DNA from: Dichetophora obliterata | Lineage: Eukaryota > Arthropoda > Insecta > Diptera > Sciomyzidae | NCBI GenBank assembly: GCA_963920525.1 | Contig: OY986435.1 | Span: 303,683,408-303,747,407, forward strand | DNA length: 64,000 nt | Direction: 5' to 3' | Shown: piece after piece, positions 41,411 through 52,384 of the stretch | Layout: the number at the start of each line of letters is the position of its first letter | Numbering within the stretch: the first letter of the stretch is position 1 | Position numbers and translations under genes: made by a program | Notes under the pieces: generated by a model | Told to the model about the DNA's origin: nothing | Seen by the model: the letters and a program-made list of their open reading frames with translations, nothing else | Database searches by the model: none

Positions 41411-42335
41411 TCAAAAGAGATATAACTCAAAATTTCCAAAATTTTCCATTTTTGTGTAAAACAGTTTGTAGTGATCTTCTACATCGGCTGTCTTAATTTT
41501 GTACACATATTCTTAGTCTTTAATTAAAAAAATAATAATAGTTTTATTTTTTGTATGGAGACCCTTTAAGAAAAAAATTGTTTTTTGCTCCTCTTGGAAA
41601 TGTAAAATTTTGAGTTGTGCCTCTTCTGAAGAGGGTGTGCGATTTGTTCAAAACACAATACAATCTGCAGGAAAAAATGGATCGTGCCTTGACTTTTCAC
41701 TTTGTGTTTGTGTCTTGACTAAAACAGTAGATCTTAAAATAGCGAAATACTCGTTACTTTAATATGTATATCAGGGATGGAATTGGACCTTTTGAGATTG
41801 TGACGAATTGGAGAGAAAATAGTGCCGTTATATATAATAGTATAATAGTAATATAATTCTTGTATCCAAAATTTTATTGTGACATATAGCGCTCATTGCG
41901 TGTAAAACTGTCACTACTCAAAATAAAGCATTTTTAAGATAAGTACACAGAAACAATCGCTATAAGAATTTCTGTTTATACTTCAAGATTATCTTATTTG
42001 CGTTCAAATAACGGTTTTTCGAAGACTTTTGACGCAAATTCTTTATGGAAGCTAGAGTAATTTAAAAATTTCGAAACAGATTCATGAAAAATTTTAAGTT
42101 TTTAGTTTTATATAGATATTGCACGAAGTGAGCGATATATTTATATATGAACATTGAAATACTAATTCATTTTGATGAACTCGTAATATTATTAAATCGT
42201 TAAATAAGATCAGTGCTTTCTTAGTTTAAAAAATATAAAATGTTTTATGTATTTTTCATATTTTGAACATTGAAAAACTAAATCAATTAGATCAGCGGTT
42301 CTATAACAGCACCAATTTGGAATTAAAAGTCAGTG
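41411..42335. other. Non-coding DNA, no feature seen
   Basis: AT-rich spacer without recognisable genes or repeats. Confidence 0.4.
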
Positions 42336-42450
42336 TGGCAGCTGCCACATTTCACATTTGACACCTGACACATTTTTAAATTTGACAGCTGACACATTTT
42401 GAAATTTCACAGCTAACACATTTTTTGTTTGAAAGCTGACACATCTAGTA
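42336..42450. repeat. Short tandem repeat of AGCTGACACATTT-type units
   Basis: About five units of roughly 25 bases, each with a version of CAGCTGACACATTT followed by an AT-rich spacer. It adjoins a larger minisatellite on the right. Confidence 0.7.
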
Positions 42451-42479
42451 ATTTAGTTTGTATGTACTAAAAATAAATT

Positions 42480-43010
42480 TTCATGCCCTCTTTTACCGCC
42501 CATAAATCAATAAAAATGCCTTATTTATGACAGTTTTGATTATATAAGTCTTAAATTTGGAAATTTGGTTTGTATGGTTACTGTCAGCAACTGACCTAAA
42601 AATTGGTTTCCACGCCCCTTTTTTCCGCCCACAAATCAGTAAAAATTCTATATTTCAAGCAGTTTTGGCCGCATAAGACTAAAATTTGGTACTTCAGTTT
42701 TTATGGTTACTGTAGGAAACTGAACTAAAAATGGGCGTTATCGCTATATAGCTACACACTTTTTTAGAAAACATTAAAATTGACTACTTGGTCCATTGAG
42801 CTAAAATTTTGGCTTAGTTTGTTATTGTCAGCAAATGTACTAGAAATTGGTTTCCACGCCTTGCTTTTACTGCCCACAAACCAGTGAAAATGTTTTATTT
42901 CAACGGTTTGGGTCGTATTAGACAAAAAATTTTTAATTTATTTTATATGGTTACTCTCGGCTAGAGCACTAAAAATTAGCCTGTTTCACTTTAGTTAAAC
43001 TCACTTTTCG
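42480..43010. repeat. Degenerate minisatellite, period about 125 bp
   Basis: About four units with a CCACGCCC(C/T)TTT-type core near 42482, 42611 and 42855. Each is followed by CCGCCCACAAATCAGT-like sequence and, later in the unit, TATGGTTACTGTCAGCAA-like sequence (42575, 42700, 42825, 42950). Units are well diverged. The CCACGCCC core is shared with the tandem array at 57545-58440. Confidence 0.65.
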
Positions 43011-43446
43011 GGGGGTCGTGGGGCGTGGAGTGACGAGTGGAATTTTTTAATTTTCAAAATGACCTGTCAACGCAAATATAAAATGGTTTAAACTAAAATA
43101 AGCACATTCTAAGTGTTTGTGTTTGCGTTGACATATGGCAATGACAGGGTATTTCGGGTAAAGTTAAATTGGGATTATATTTTGGCAATCGATTTGTTTC
43201 GAGTACGCGGTGGTTTAAGAAGAAAAATATTGCCGCAGCCCTTTTTACCGCTTACAAACAACAAAAATGCTATAGTTCGCACGATTTTGATCGTATTATA
43301 ATAAAATTTGCATTTCTTGACATTTGCATACATAGCAGCAAGGCGGTCTGTGGCAGGACAACGTCTGCCGGGAAATACTAATCATCTAATAATAAATTAG
43401 TTATACCACTTACACTTTATTATTATACATTAGCTGCGTTCCATTC
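43011..43446. other. Non-coding DNA, no feature seen
   Basis: A further decayed minisatellite unit may lie near 43200-43290 (CCCTTTTTACCGC...). No gene. Confidence 0.4.
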
Positions 43447-44035
43447 GCTTCAAAATAATCCAGATTATTTTTTTACATGCAAAACAAAAATAATAATCCT
43501 ATAACAAATAGGATTTTTTTTGCTATCCATATAAAATTGTGATATAGCCTTTAAAAAATTTTAAACACAGGTGCCGCACCTGTATATTTTTATGAGCTGT
43601 CATTTCATTTTTTGAATTAGTTGTTTGTTTGATACAATGGCTATTAGGTAGCCATGACAGCTACCTATTTTCTCACGAGATGCGACCATCGAATGTTAAG
43701 CAAAAGAAAAAAACAAACCGCGTGCGTTACAAACATTGGACGCATTCAGCGGAGCCAATAATTGCACTTTAATTATTTATATAATTGCATAATATTAATA
43801 ATTAAATTAAATAATTTACAATTTTTCTGACGTTTAGAGTAAAACACATTCAGAGAAAAACATCGTTCACTAAGGTATCGCTACCATAGCAGTTCACAAC
43901 AGTTGCTTGTTTGAATCTTATTTTGACTGCAACGGTAGTGCACTCTACGAATCGTTTTTCTTGCCGGTCCCTTGGTAAAATTTGTTATCGCGATTATATT
44001 AAGGCGAAAGGAACGCAGCTATTATTTATTTTATT
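43447..44035 (+). repeat. Dispersed repeat, copy 1 (second at 63209)
   Basis: Begins CGCTTCAAAATAATCCAGAT and matches 63209-63775 nearly base for base through CACAGGTGCCGC, CATGACAGCTACCTATTTTC and CACATTCAGAGAAAAACATC to GATTATATTAAGGCGAAAGG. This copy has about 70 extra bases (43698-43770, including CGCGTGCGTTACAAACATTG) and lacks about 55 bases that copy 2 has. No open frame and no clear inverted ends; the transposon type is unknown. Confidence 0.85.
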
Positions 44036-44267
44036 AAAGAAATATTTGTTCTTACTTGGTCCAATTAACCCTAATATAATTTCCTCTCAAAGTATTTATT
44101 TCACAATAATCAATTATACCGAAAAGTGGTATCGCTAAAATTCATTTCGACATTAATTAGCTATCGGTGTGGTGGATCTCTATACCATACCTTAATACAA
44201 TTATGACATGGGGCACCGCTAGGGTGAATCCCTTTACCCTATCTGATTGTTATGCCATATAAACTAA

Positions 44268-44782
44268 TAGCGCATTCTTTTCTGGAAAAAAATCTGCATT
44301 TGTTCTGACCTATTCAAGAGTTCTGCATTTTTTCCGTTCTTTTAAAAAAAAAATGTTCACCTGAAAATAAATTGTGTTCTTTTCTCGAAAATTCTGACCG
44401 CAAAAGTATAACAAATGCAGAATATTCTGACCTGTAAAATTCGGCGGTTCTGCATTCTGCTCTCTACTAATACCAACATAAAAAAAATAATTATGACAGT
44501 AATATTATATGCTGTGGCAATTGTTAATTTAATCCAAAACTTTTTTGATTAATGTGGTTACTATTAATAAAACTTAACAGCTCGATGAGTATTTGTTAAA
44601 AATTCCATGCAGTCGGCACTATACATAACCTCAATCGTAAATACATCGGAATTCAAGACAACAGTGCAGCCAATATCAAATGAAAAAATTTCCATTTTTT
44701 CCGTTCTTTTCTCAGCCGAAAAGAAGTCAACATTCTGCAAATTCAGGTCAGAATCTAGAAAATTCTGCATTCTGATGCGCTA
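44268..44782. mobile_element. MITE-like element, 515 bp
   Basis: Ends TAGCGCATTC and, read inward from 44782, TAGCGCATCAG, with TAA on both outer sides. The interior repeats TTCTGCATTTTTTCCGTTC-like motifs several times. A partial, more diverged copy is at 41044-41410. Open frames inside (44564-44770, 44607-44879) are probably not genes. Confidence 0.65.
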
Positions 44783-45271
44783 TAAGTTGTGTTTTGCAAC
44801 GCTGGGACAATGTATATTCTCTTTACAAACCTTTCTTGAAGCGCCATCTACGTCTCATAAAAGCACCGCATTAAAATAAATCAAACGCAACTTATTTTGA
44901 CAGATTTTTGGACTTCATTTATTTTGGAGCAAAAAAATTTAGTTTTGATTTGGGGTATTTTTTGTAGTTATTAAACCTTGTGGTTAATTACTTGGAAAAT
45001 TCGCATGGTATTTAAAGTGATGGGATGCAAGAAAAGATAAGGAGTTACACCAACAACATCAAGCAAACGCGGAGAAAGGTGCCGTAAAGAACATCTTCAG
45101 CAAACACCTCAGATAAGCGGAAGTCTCTGACTGCGGGACTTTAATAGAATTGTGGTAGATTGATTGATGGTGGTGTTGACGGCGAATAACCTTCAGTGTG
45201 TGACCTACAAAGAAAGCAAGTGAATGAGAAAACAAACAGCACGACAGAAGTAAATTTAGTTAAACGACCAA
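44783..45271 (+). other. Upstream and 5' region of Mpi
   Basis: No separate gene. The last 250 bases are less AT-rich and include GC-balanced sequence that could be the Mpi promoter and 5' untranslated region. No convincing TATA box or initiator was fixed. Confidence 0.4.
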
Positions 45272-46586
45272 ATGGAAATAGTAGGAGCTGTTAAATCATA
45301 TGATTGGGGCAAGTTGGGTGCTGCTTCGGAGGTTGCCAAGCTGGCAAGCCAAAATGCTGCTGACTTTCAGGCACTTGACTCAACGCCATACGCTGAATTA
45401 TGGATGGGCGATCACCCAAGCGGCCCATCGACCTTGAAAACTAATGGCAAAAAACTGGGAGAGGTACTCAGCGAGAGATTACCATTTCTCTTTAAAGTGT
45501 TGAGCATACGCAAGGCGCTTAGCATACAAGTGCATCCAAATAAGGTGGGGTGCTGGAAGTTTGTGTTTCTAAATTGACTATTTTCTATATTTTTTTTTTT
45601 ACTACTTTATAGAGTGAGGCAGAACGTTTGCATAAGGAACGTTCGGATATCTACAAGGATCCAAATCACAAGCCCGAGCTGGCTATAGCGCTGACTCCAT
45701 TTACTGCCCTGTGCGGCTTTCGACCATACCATGAGATTATTACGTTCTGTGAAGAGCTTCCACCATTAAAAGAACTCCTGGGCAGCGCTTTACAGGTGGA
45801 GGCATTGAAAAAAGGCGAGTCCGCAGCTCTTAAGCAGTGCTACAGCAGTCTAATGACTGCCAGCACTGCGACAACTGCAAAATGTATCGACGACATTGCC
45901 AGCAAATATGAGCATGGTGAGCGCTCGAAAATGCTGTTCCTTTGTAATGTTTTAACATCTTCACTTTTACAGTGCTGGCGACACACCACCTGCTCGATGT
46001 TTTTGGCACCATTAATAAGGACTTTCCGCAAGATGTTGGCTTGCTGTCACTCTTCTTTCTGAACCTTCTTAGATTGCAGCCAGGACAAGCCATATTCTTG
46101 GCTGCCAACGAAATACATGCCTACCTCTCTGGTGACTGCGTTGAATGCATGGCCTGCTCAGACAATGTCATACGTGCCGGTTTGACACCCAAGTACAAGG
46201 ATGTGTCGCAGCTTATAAAGTGCCTAAACTATGCAGGACTGCCACCGGCGCGCAAACTATTTCAGCCACACATTATTGATACACATGTGCAGCTGTTTGT
46301 GCCGCCCGTCGATGACTTTGCTGTTGCTGCTCTAACTTTGCCAGCCGATACACTAGAGTACAAGCTACAGGTGCAACCATACAGTTCTATACTCCTCGTT
46401 TTGCAGGGCGAACGTATGCTGCGTATAAAAGATGCTGCTGGCGTGCGTACAAAGATTCCCCTCAAACGGGGCTCCATTGTTTATATTCCTTCAACGGCAG
46501 CACCAGAAATTGAGTTCGTTACCGATGCAACTGTGGGCGTGGACTTCAAAGCTTACATGGCAATGTACAACTATTTCAAGAACTAG
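45272..46586 (+). CDS. Mpi: Mannose-6-phosphate isomerase (type I PMI), 3 exons
   Basis: A cytosolic zinc enzyme that interconverts fructose 6-phosphate and mannose 6-phosphate, feeding GDP-mannose and glycosylation. Coding exons are 45272-45544, 45613-45916 and 45973-46586. The introns are only 68 and 56 bp, with GT (GTGGGG, GTGAGC) donors and AG acceptors, in phases 0 and 1. The joined protein is 396 residues, a normal length for animal enzymes. The N-terminus reads VGAVKSYDWGKLG. The expected zinc ligands are Q86 and H88 (SIQVHPNK), E113 (HKPELAIALTPF) and H241 (AANEIHAYLSGD). The active-site stretch CSDNVIRAGLTPKYKD follows. The start is chosen because it precedes the conserved N-terminal strand and lies 30 codons upstream of the next conserved block. 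No internal stop is seen, so the gene appears intact. Confidence 0.96.
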
Positions 46587-46860
46587 ATTTGTTTTTCCTT
46601 CCAATCTTCTATAGCTGCATTTCTAAAACTCAGATTTACTCAACAGTTACAAAATAATTTTTGTATTCTTAAAGTTTTACACACTAAAAAAATTAAAAAT
46701 TAACTGCAATTCCTAGTGAAACTGTCTTAGCAGATCAGAATCTTCTTTCTTAATTATATTCTATTCTTCTTTGCATATCTTAATTAAGTCAACGCTGCTA
46801 GAAATTATCTTGATTAGCACAGGACATCAATCTAAAAAGTATTACAGTGTTTTACAGTTA

Positions 46861-47009
46861 CTGCATCTTTATGTAAAACGAAACGAAGGCTGTAAAACAA
46901 AACGAAGGTGCGAGACATGGCAAGCAATACATTTTTCCATATCAAAAAATATTGTCGCTCGTTTCTTTCACGACGTTCAGCGTTCGTTTCGTTTTACATA
47001 AAGATGCAG
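46861..47009. mobile_element. Harbinger-type MITE, 149 bp
   Basis: Inverted ends of about 27 bp, starting CTGCATCTTTATGTAAAACG, perfect at both sides. They are flanked by TTA (46858-46860 and 47010-47012), the standard PIF/Harbinger duplication. It lies about 270 bp beyond the Mpi stop codon. Confidence 0.85.
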
Positions 47010-47012
47010 TTA

Positions 47013-47638
47013 ATTGGAAAAATAGTAGTGTTTCTGAAAAACAAAATATTTTTTATGAACATTTCGCCTAATGGTCTCAAAGTCTTAAAACAGGTATATT
47101 TTCAGTCCACGTATTTCCAAGAATTTTCGAGATATTCAAGTTTTCCTTAACCCTTACAGTGAATTTGCCCAATATATTGGACACGTCATAAAGTAATTTT
47201 TATTTTGCAATGCTTTTTAAATCCAATCGTTTGGTTCCCAGATGAACAAACATGATGAAAATAAATTTAGAAAGATATTTGTCCTTAAAGTCAGTTGAAT
47301 CTCCGATTTTGCCTATGTTATAAGAAAAAATCAACCGGACAAAAATCAAGTAAAGTTTTTTATTTTTTTATGGCTTTAATGATAATAATATTAAGAGGGT
47401 TAAAAAATCACAGATCTAAAGGGTTGAAAAACTTTCAAGGGATTAAAAATAAAAAATGTTTGTGCCGAACAGGAGAAAAACAATTTTTTTTTCTTTGTAG
47501 AAGCTTGCAAGACATAAGTAAAAACCGCAGGTAAAAACCGAATTTATGTTCTTTTCATCTTTTTAGGACCTAAATGATAGGAATATTCAAGCAAACCGAA
47601 AATTTCTAATTCATGATCAATGGAACCAGTGTTGTTAT
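47013..47638. other. Non-coding DNA, no feature seen
   Basis: AT-rich; open frame 47295-47534 has no recognisable domain. Confidence 0.4.
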
Positions 47639-47860
47639 TCAGCCCAATCATGAAACATTTTCTCCCGGCAGTTGTAAAAGGGAGTTCTCGTTTTTAGGAT
47701 AATGTTTAAAAACTTTTTTGAAATTTTGAATGCAATTTTGTTTATCAACCGCCAATATTCATTAGTGTAAAATAAAAAATGAGATGTCTTTGTTTGCGAT
47801 CTTAAAAACGGAAACTCCCTTTTACAACTCCCGGGGTAAAAAGTTTCATGATTGGGCTGA
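47639..47860. mobile_element. MITE with about 57-bp inverted ends, 222 bp
   Basis: The left end TCAGCCCAATCATGAAAC and the right end GTTTCATGATTGGGCTGA are perfect complements. The match continues inward with few changes through GTTGTAAAAGGGAGTT against AACTCCCTTTTACAAC. A target duplication could not be fixed, so the superfamily is open. Confidence 0.8.
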
Positions 47861-49835
47861 TTTTGACGTTAAGATCGTCATTTTGACGTATTTTATGGCT
47901 CAAATTACGATTGACGTAGTGTGAGTTTTTGACGTATTTTATAATTGGTTCCCCCCCCCCCCCCACACCACCCTTTATACCAAATAGTTTTAAAAGTAGA
48001 ATGTGAACTTGTCTTTAAAATTGCATTCATAGTGCATTGATATATAGTATGATGAGATAGAAACCTTGGTAGAGCTTTGAGTTTCGCGATCTAAAAGTAA
48101 CTTCACTGCTTTAACGTCATATGAAAAATGGCCAATGAGAAATAAATTGGAAGATGGAAGTGTAGCTTCTTCCGAAACAGTTTGTCTAGACTGCTGTGTA
48201 AGATAATTATAAAATATATTAGTAAACTATGAAAACTATAAGAAAACAATGAGAAAACTTTGAAAACTATGCGATAACTTGCGATAATTTCGAATCGGAA
48301 TTATTGAGCAACTTGCAATTTTTCACATTTTTTTTTTTTATAAATTTTAAATCTTTTCCATTTTCTTAACTCGTATACATAATAATCATTATAACTTGTC
48401 ATTTTAACCGATCCCAATAAAAAAAAGGAATTTTCAGCAATTTTTAGTCGTGCTTCACAACTCCCCACGATTTTTGAAAACTCAAAAAACCAGTTTTCGA
48501 AAAAATGTAAAAAAAAAAATTATTTTTTTGGTAGTTTTGACCTCCAAACTCAAAACTCCCCAATGTCCCCTACATATATGCATTTCTTCAATTTACTTTC
48601 ACTTGGTATAGTGCATAACGATGTTCTGGAATTGTAAAAATTCTGCAGAGTTTAAGAAATTTCAAAGAATGCAGAATAAATGATTAAAATCGGTTTTGTG
48701 GATTACAGGATTTTTTAGTCACCAAGTTTATGCGAGGGAGTATAGAAATGTTTGGCCAATAAATAAGCTTTTGTAATATCAACTATTGCTGCAAGTTTTT
48801 AAAAACACACTATATAATACAACTAAATAATCTTTCTCATGGATTTAACACCAGAAATCGACGTTGTTCATAAAAAGAACGGACCTAGGAGTGCTCCTAA
48901 GACCCAGATCAAAAAATTAACATAAAAAACACGAAAAACAAAATTACGGGTGAATTTCAAACGTCAATAATAATAGTGCTGCAGAAGATATATTAAAAGG
49001 CCTTATTGTACAAAGATAATTGAATTGAATCATCGACTTGAAAAGTTTAAAAAATGTGAATTTTTATGAAAAAAAGTTTTTTGAAAGAACTATTACCTTT
49101 AGAGAAGGGAAGAAATTTTGAAACTCAAGACTTCATTAAAAAATCCAGACTATTCACTGAAAATTGTCTAAAATCAGAGATCTTAGCACACTTTAATTAA
49201 CTATACATTGTTTCATAAAAAACGCTAAAAATTATAACAAATACTTAAATGCTTGCAGCCCTAAAGTTAGTTTAAAAATCATAGCAATTAACAACAGCGT
49301 TTCTGTAAACCAGCATGCACAATATAATTTTACATAGCGAATGAAGATTACCTGCATTGTTTGCAAATGATTAACATGCAATCGTTAAAATAAACTTCCC
49401 CTGGATTTAAAAAAAAAATCTTAGCTTTAACTCGGTTTATGACGTAATGTTTTATTTTAACTTTTTTTTTTCTTGTGAGTATGCGAACAATTAACATACA
49501 ACATATTTTAGCAACTTTTTTATTTAATATTACAACTGATTTTTTATCATTTATTATATAATAATTTATTAACGAGAACAATTTTTTTTTTATTTATCAA
49601 CCTTTCAATCTTTCCTATAAATATATACTTCGGCCTCCGGCGCCTTAAAATTGAGACTTATTTTGATAATTTCAATGAACATACAGTTACTTTTAAATAC
49701 AGACATACACTAAAAAGTAGTTAATTTCATTACGTAATTACAAAGTAAATATTAAATTTTATCAAATAGCTAACAAATAGTAGATATAGAAAATAGCTGA
49801 GAAAATGTATAGTTAAATAGATGTGATATTCTATT
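47861..49835. other. Non-coding DNA with a C-run and a shared 45-bp repeat
   Basis: A run of 14 C lies at 47951-47964. Positions 48161-48204 repeat the sequence found at 7655-7699. Open frame 49348-49581 (minus) has no recognisable domain. Nothing else is seen. Confidence 0.45.
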
Positions 49836-50364
49836 TAGCTGAGTTGGTAGAAGCGGTCAGATACACTGAAGAAAAACTTCATACAAAAATGGCAAAAATT
49901 TTTGTGTCCTCTTGATAATAATTCTACGGTAAGATAGTGTTTGATTTAATTGTTACCAAGTTATAGTAATTTTGTAGTTGGTTTTTGTAGTATAAATAAA
50001 TTCCTATAAAATGCAATTACGTTGCCGTGCTGTGCTGCTTTCATAGTACACATACGTTAGGTTTTTATCATTCTTTCATAGTAGTAGCTCATCCAATTTC
50101 GTAATCAAAGACATCGAGAGAATACAAAAGTATTTGGTAAATACAATCCATGGTATAAAGTGTGTAAAGTACAAGTAGATGGTTCAGTTACATTTCTATA
50201 GTGTATATATATTTTTATCAAATAGTTTAGTTGTGGGTTATTTTTTTGTAATTGTTATTAGCTTTGATACTTTTTTTTTAGTTTTATTTATTGTGTGCAA
50301 TTTGGACTACGAGATTTTGTTGTTGCAATTTGTGCAGTTGGTCTCCTTTGTACCCTTGGTTAGC
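49836..50364. other. Probable 3' untranslated and downstream region of Snap24
   Basis: Directly downstream of the minus-strand SNAP gene. TAGCTGAGTTGG at 49836-49847 resembles a box A but no box B follows. AT-rich without other features. Confidence 0.35.
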
Positions 50365-50994
50365 TTAGCTCTTGAGCAGATTGTTAGCGCGTTTGTTGAC
50401 ACCATCCATGCGCACATTGTTGGCATCGCCCTTGGCATTAATACGGTCCACTTGTTTGTTTTGGTTTTCTAGTTCAGAGCCCATATCCAATGCCATGTTG
50501 CGCAGATTTCCTAACATATTGTTGACTTGTCCCAGATTTTCGTCCATTTCGTCTTCACGTGCATCGTTCGTTATGCGTGCTAAGTAGCCGGATTGTGCTG
50601 GCGCTCCAATGCCTGCACGTGCATCAACAACACGCTGCGGCTGATTGTTGACCACTTTTCCGTCATCATTAGCCTTCCAGGCATTGTCACTATCGTCCTT
50701 AATAGCCACCTTCTTCCAAGGCACCACACACACTCCGCAGCATTTCTCCATGCCACTCAAGTTTTTCTCGGCCTCCTTCATGTCTGCATTAATGCGATCC
50801 ATCCCCTCCTCTATACGATCCAGCTGCTCACCCTGATCATCTAATGCTACAAGTGTGCGTATGCCAGCCTCTTTGCTCTCATCCATTAGGTTTAGCATGC
50901 GACGCGTTGATTCAAGCGATTCATCAGCCACCTGGGCAGATTTAAGCTGCAGCTCCTGCAGCTCGGTACGCGGTACGTTTTCTGTTGCTGCCAT
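50365..50994 (-). CDS. Snap24: SNAP-25 family SNARE protein (Snap24-like)
   Basis: A Qbc-SNARE that supplies two of the four helices of the complex driving vesicle fusion at the plasma membrane. The 209-residue frame is unbroken and intronless. The start reads [17 protein letters not shown] in the context AAGATGG. The first SNARE helix spans about residues 20-82, with a zero-layer Q54 in [14 protein letters not shown]. The palmitoylation region is [11 protein letters not shown] (C85, C86, C89). The second helix spans about 143-205, with [11 protein letters not shown]. The end is [12 protein letters not shown]. The PW linker and this C-terminus resemble Drosophila Snap24 more than Snap25, whose linker has a fourth cysteine; this distinction is from memory. 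It is on the opposite strand to Mpi, tail to tail. Confidence 0.92.
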   Translation of the reverse strand: MAATENVPRTELQELQLKSAQVADESLESTRRMLNLMDESKEAGIRTLVALDDQGEQLDRIEEGMDRINADMKEAEKNLSGMEKCCGVCVVPWKKVAIKDDSDNAWKANDDGKVVNNQPQRVVDARAGIGAPAQSGYLARITNDAREDEMDENLGQVNNMLGNLRNMALDMGSELENQNKQVDRINAKGDANNVRMDGVNKRANNLLKS

Positions 50995-51387
50995 CTTGGT
51001 GCTTATTTTTTATTATGCTTATTTCTTAACTTTTAGATCTTGGCTAATTTCGCACAGATTTATTTGTCTTTTAATTAACGTTCTTACTAGAATTGGCTGA
51101 CTCATGCACGGTGCACTGATTACTTTCACTTTTTTTCTTCCGCGTTTATAAAAAATCGAAAAGTATCCACATATGTATGCAAATTTGTCGCCGTTATCCT
51201 TGTTGTGCGAAATTTTATCGATATTCTTATTTAATTCCAAAACTAAACAGTAAAACAGCTTACACCTTTCTACTGGATATTTGTTGTATACCAACACAAC
51301 ACACAAAAGCAGACGGTGCAAAAAAATGACATAAACTGAGTGACGTTTAACGTTGAAGTGTGAGTGAGAGGAGTACAGTGACGAAAT
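50995..51387 (-). promoter_or_regulatory. Upstream region of Snap24, bounded by a MITE
   Basis: About 390 bases separate the start codon from the target duplication of a hAT-type MITE. The 5' untranslated region and core promoter should lie here or beyond the MITE. No definite TATA box was identified. Confidence 0.35.
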
Positions 51388-51395
51388 GTCCAGTG

Positions 51396-52376
51396 CAAGG
51401 CTGCCAGTAATGTGGGAAAAATCCCATTCGTGGTAATTTTTAATTGGTCTTCGTAAGTTTTTTGGGGAGTTCCCATGGTATTTTTTATTCCAGCGTGGTA
51501 TTTTTTAAATTTCTTGGGAATTCAGCGTGGTATTTTTTAATTGCATGGGAATTCAGAAATTTTCTTAAAAAATTTTTTCACTTAGCAATAATTTAATAAT
51601 GGTATTCGATGAACGACGTATATATACAGAATCGTAAAGTATAACTTTACGCTGTACATTTCCTTGAACTTATCCTTAATAAAAACAATCAAATTGCTAT
51701 TTTTTTAAGAACAAGTTGCCATCACAAAATTCCATAAAAACTAAGTAGACATGTTTTGATATATTTTTTGATAATACTATCCTGAATTTTTTATTTTTTT
51801 GCTAGCATAAAGCTGCAAAAAATATTTTAAAATGCCAAAAATAGGTCAAAAATATAATTACTACCAAAACAATAATACAGAATATTTGCAAGTTTGCTTA
51901 TCGAATCCATTGGTTTTCAATTATCATTTTAAATGAAAATGAAATCACAGCTGCCATTATACGCATTAAACACTCTGCTTACACCACATTATCGTAAGCT
52001 GCTTATGTAAAATCCCTTACATTTTTGTTGTTGCAAAATACATTCAGTGAAAAAATCGCTCTTACGCTATTCACATCACAAATACGCAGTTCATTGAATG
52101 CCACTGCTATTTCTTTGTGGTATTTCTGTTTATTTTTAATTTATTTGGGATTTAATAAGGTATTTTTTAATGCGTATGGGATTTTTTGTGGGAGTTTTGA
52201 ATACATATAGGATATTTGGGGGTATTTTTAAAAAGAGTGGTATTTTCGTGGTAATTTTCAATGGTAATGGGATTTTTTTAACTCTACGAAGGGAATTTTG
52301 GTAGTATTTAGTATATATTACTGTGGGAAAAAGGTAATTTTCGTGGGAGTTGTCCGATTTTTAACTGGCAACCTTG
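51396..52376. mobile_element. hAT-type MITE, 981 bp, upstream of Snap24
   Basis: Identical 8-base flanks GTCCAGTG at 51388-51395 and 52377-52384 delimit it. The ends are CAAGGCTGCCAGTAA and, read inward, CAAGGTTGCCAGTTAA. Both ends are rich in GTGGTATTTTT- and GTGGGA-type motifs repeated many times (51420-51560 and 52115-52350), giving long imperfect subterminal repeats. No transposase is encoded. Confidence 0.88.
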
Positions 52377-52384
52377 GTCCAGTG

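Noticed and set aside
44607..44879. 90-codon open frame upstream of Mpi
   Set aside because: Mostly inside the MITE-like element 44268-44782, so not part of Mpi.
49836..49870. tRNA-like box A (TAGCTGAGTTGG)
   Set aside because: No box B at a suitable distance; a single 12-base match is not enough.
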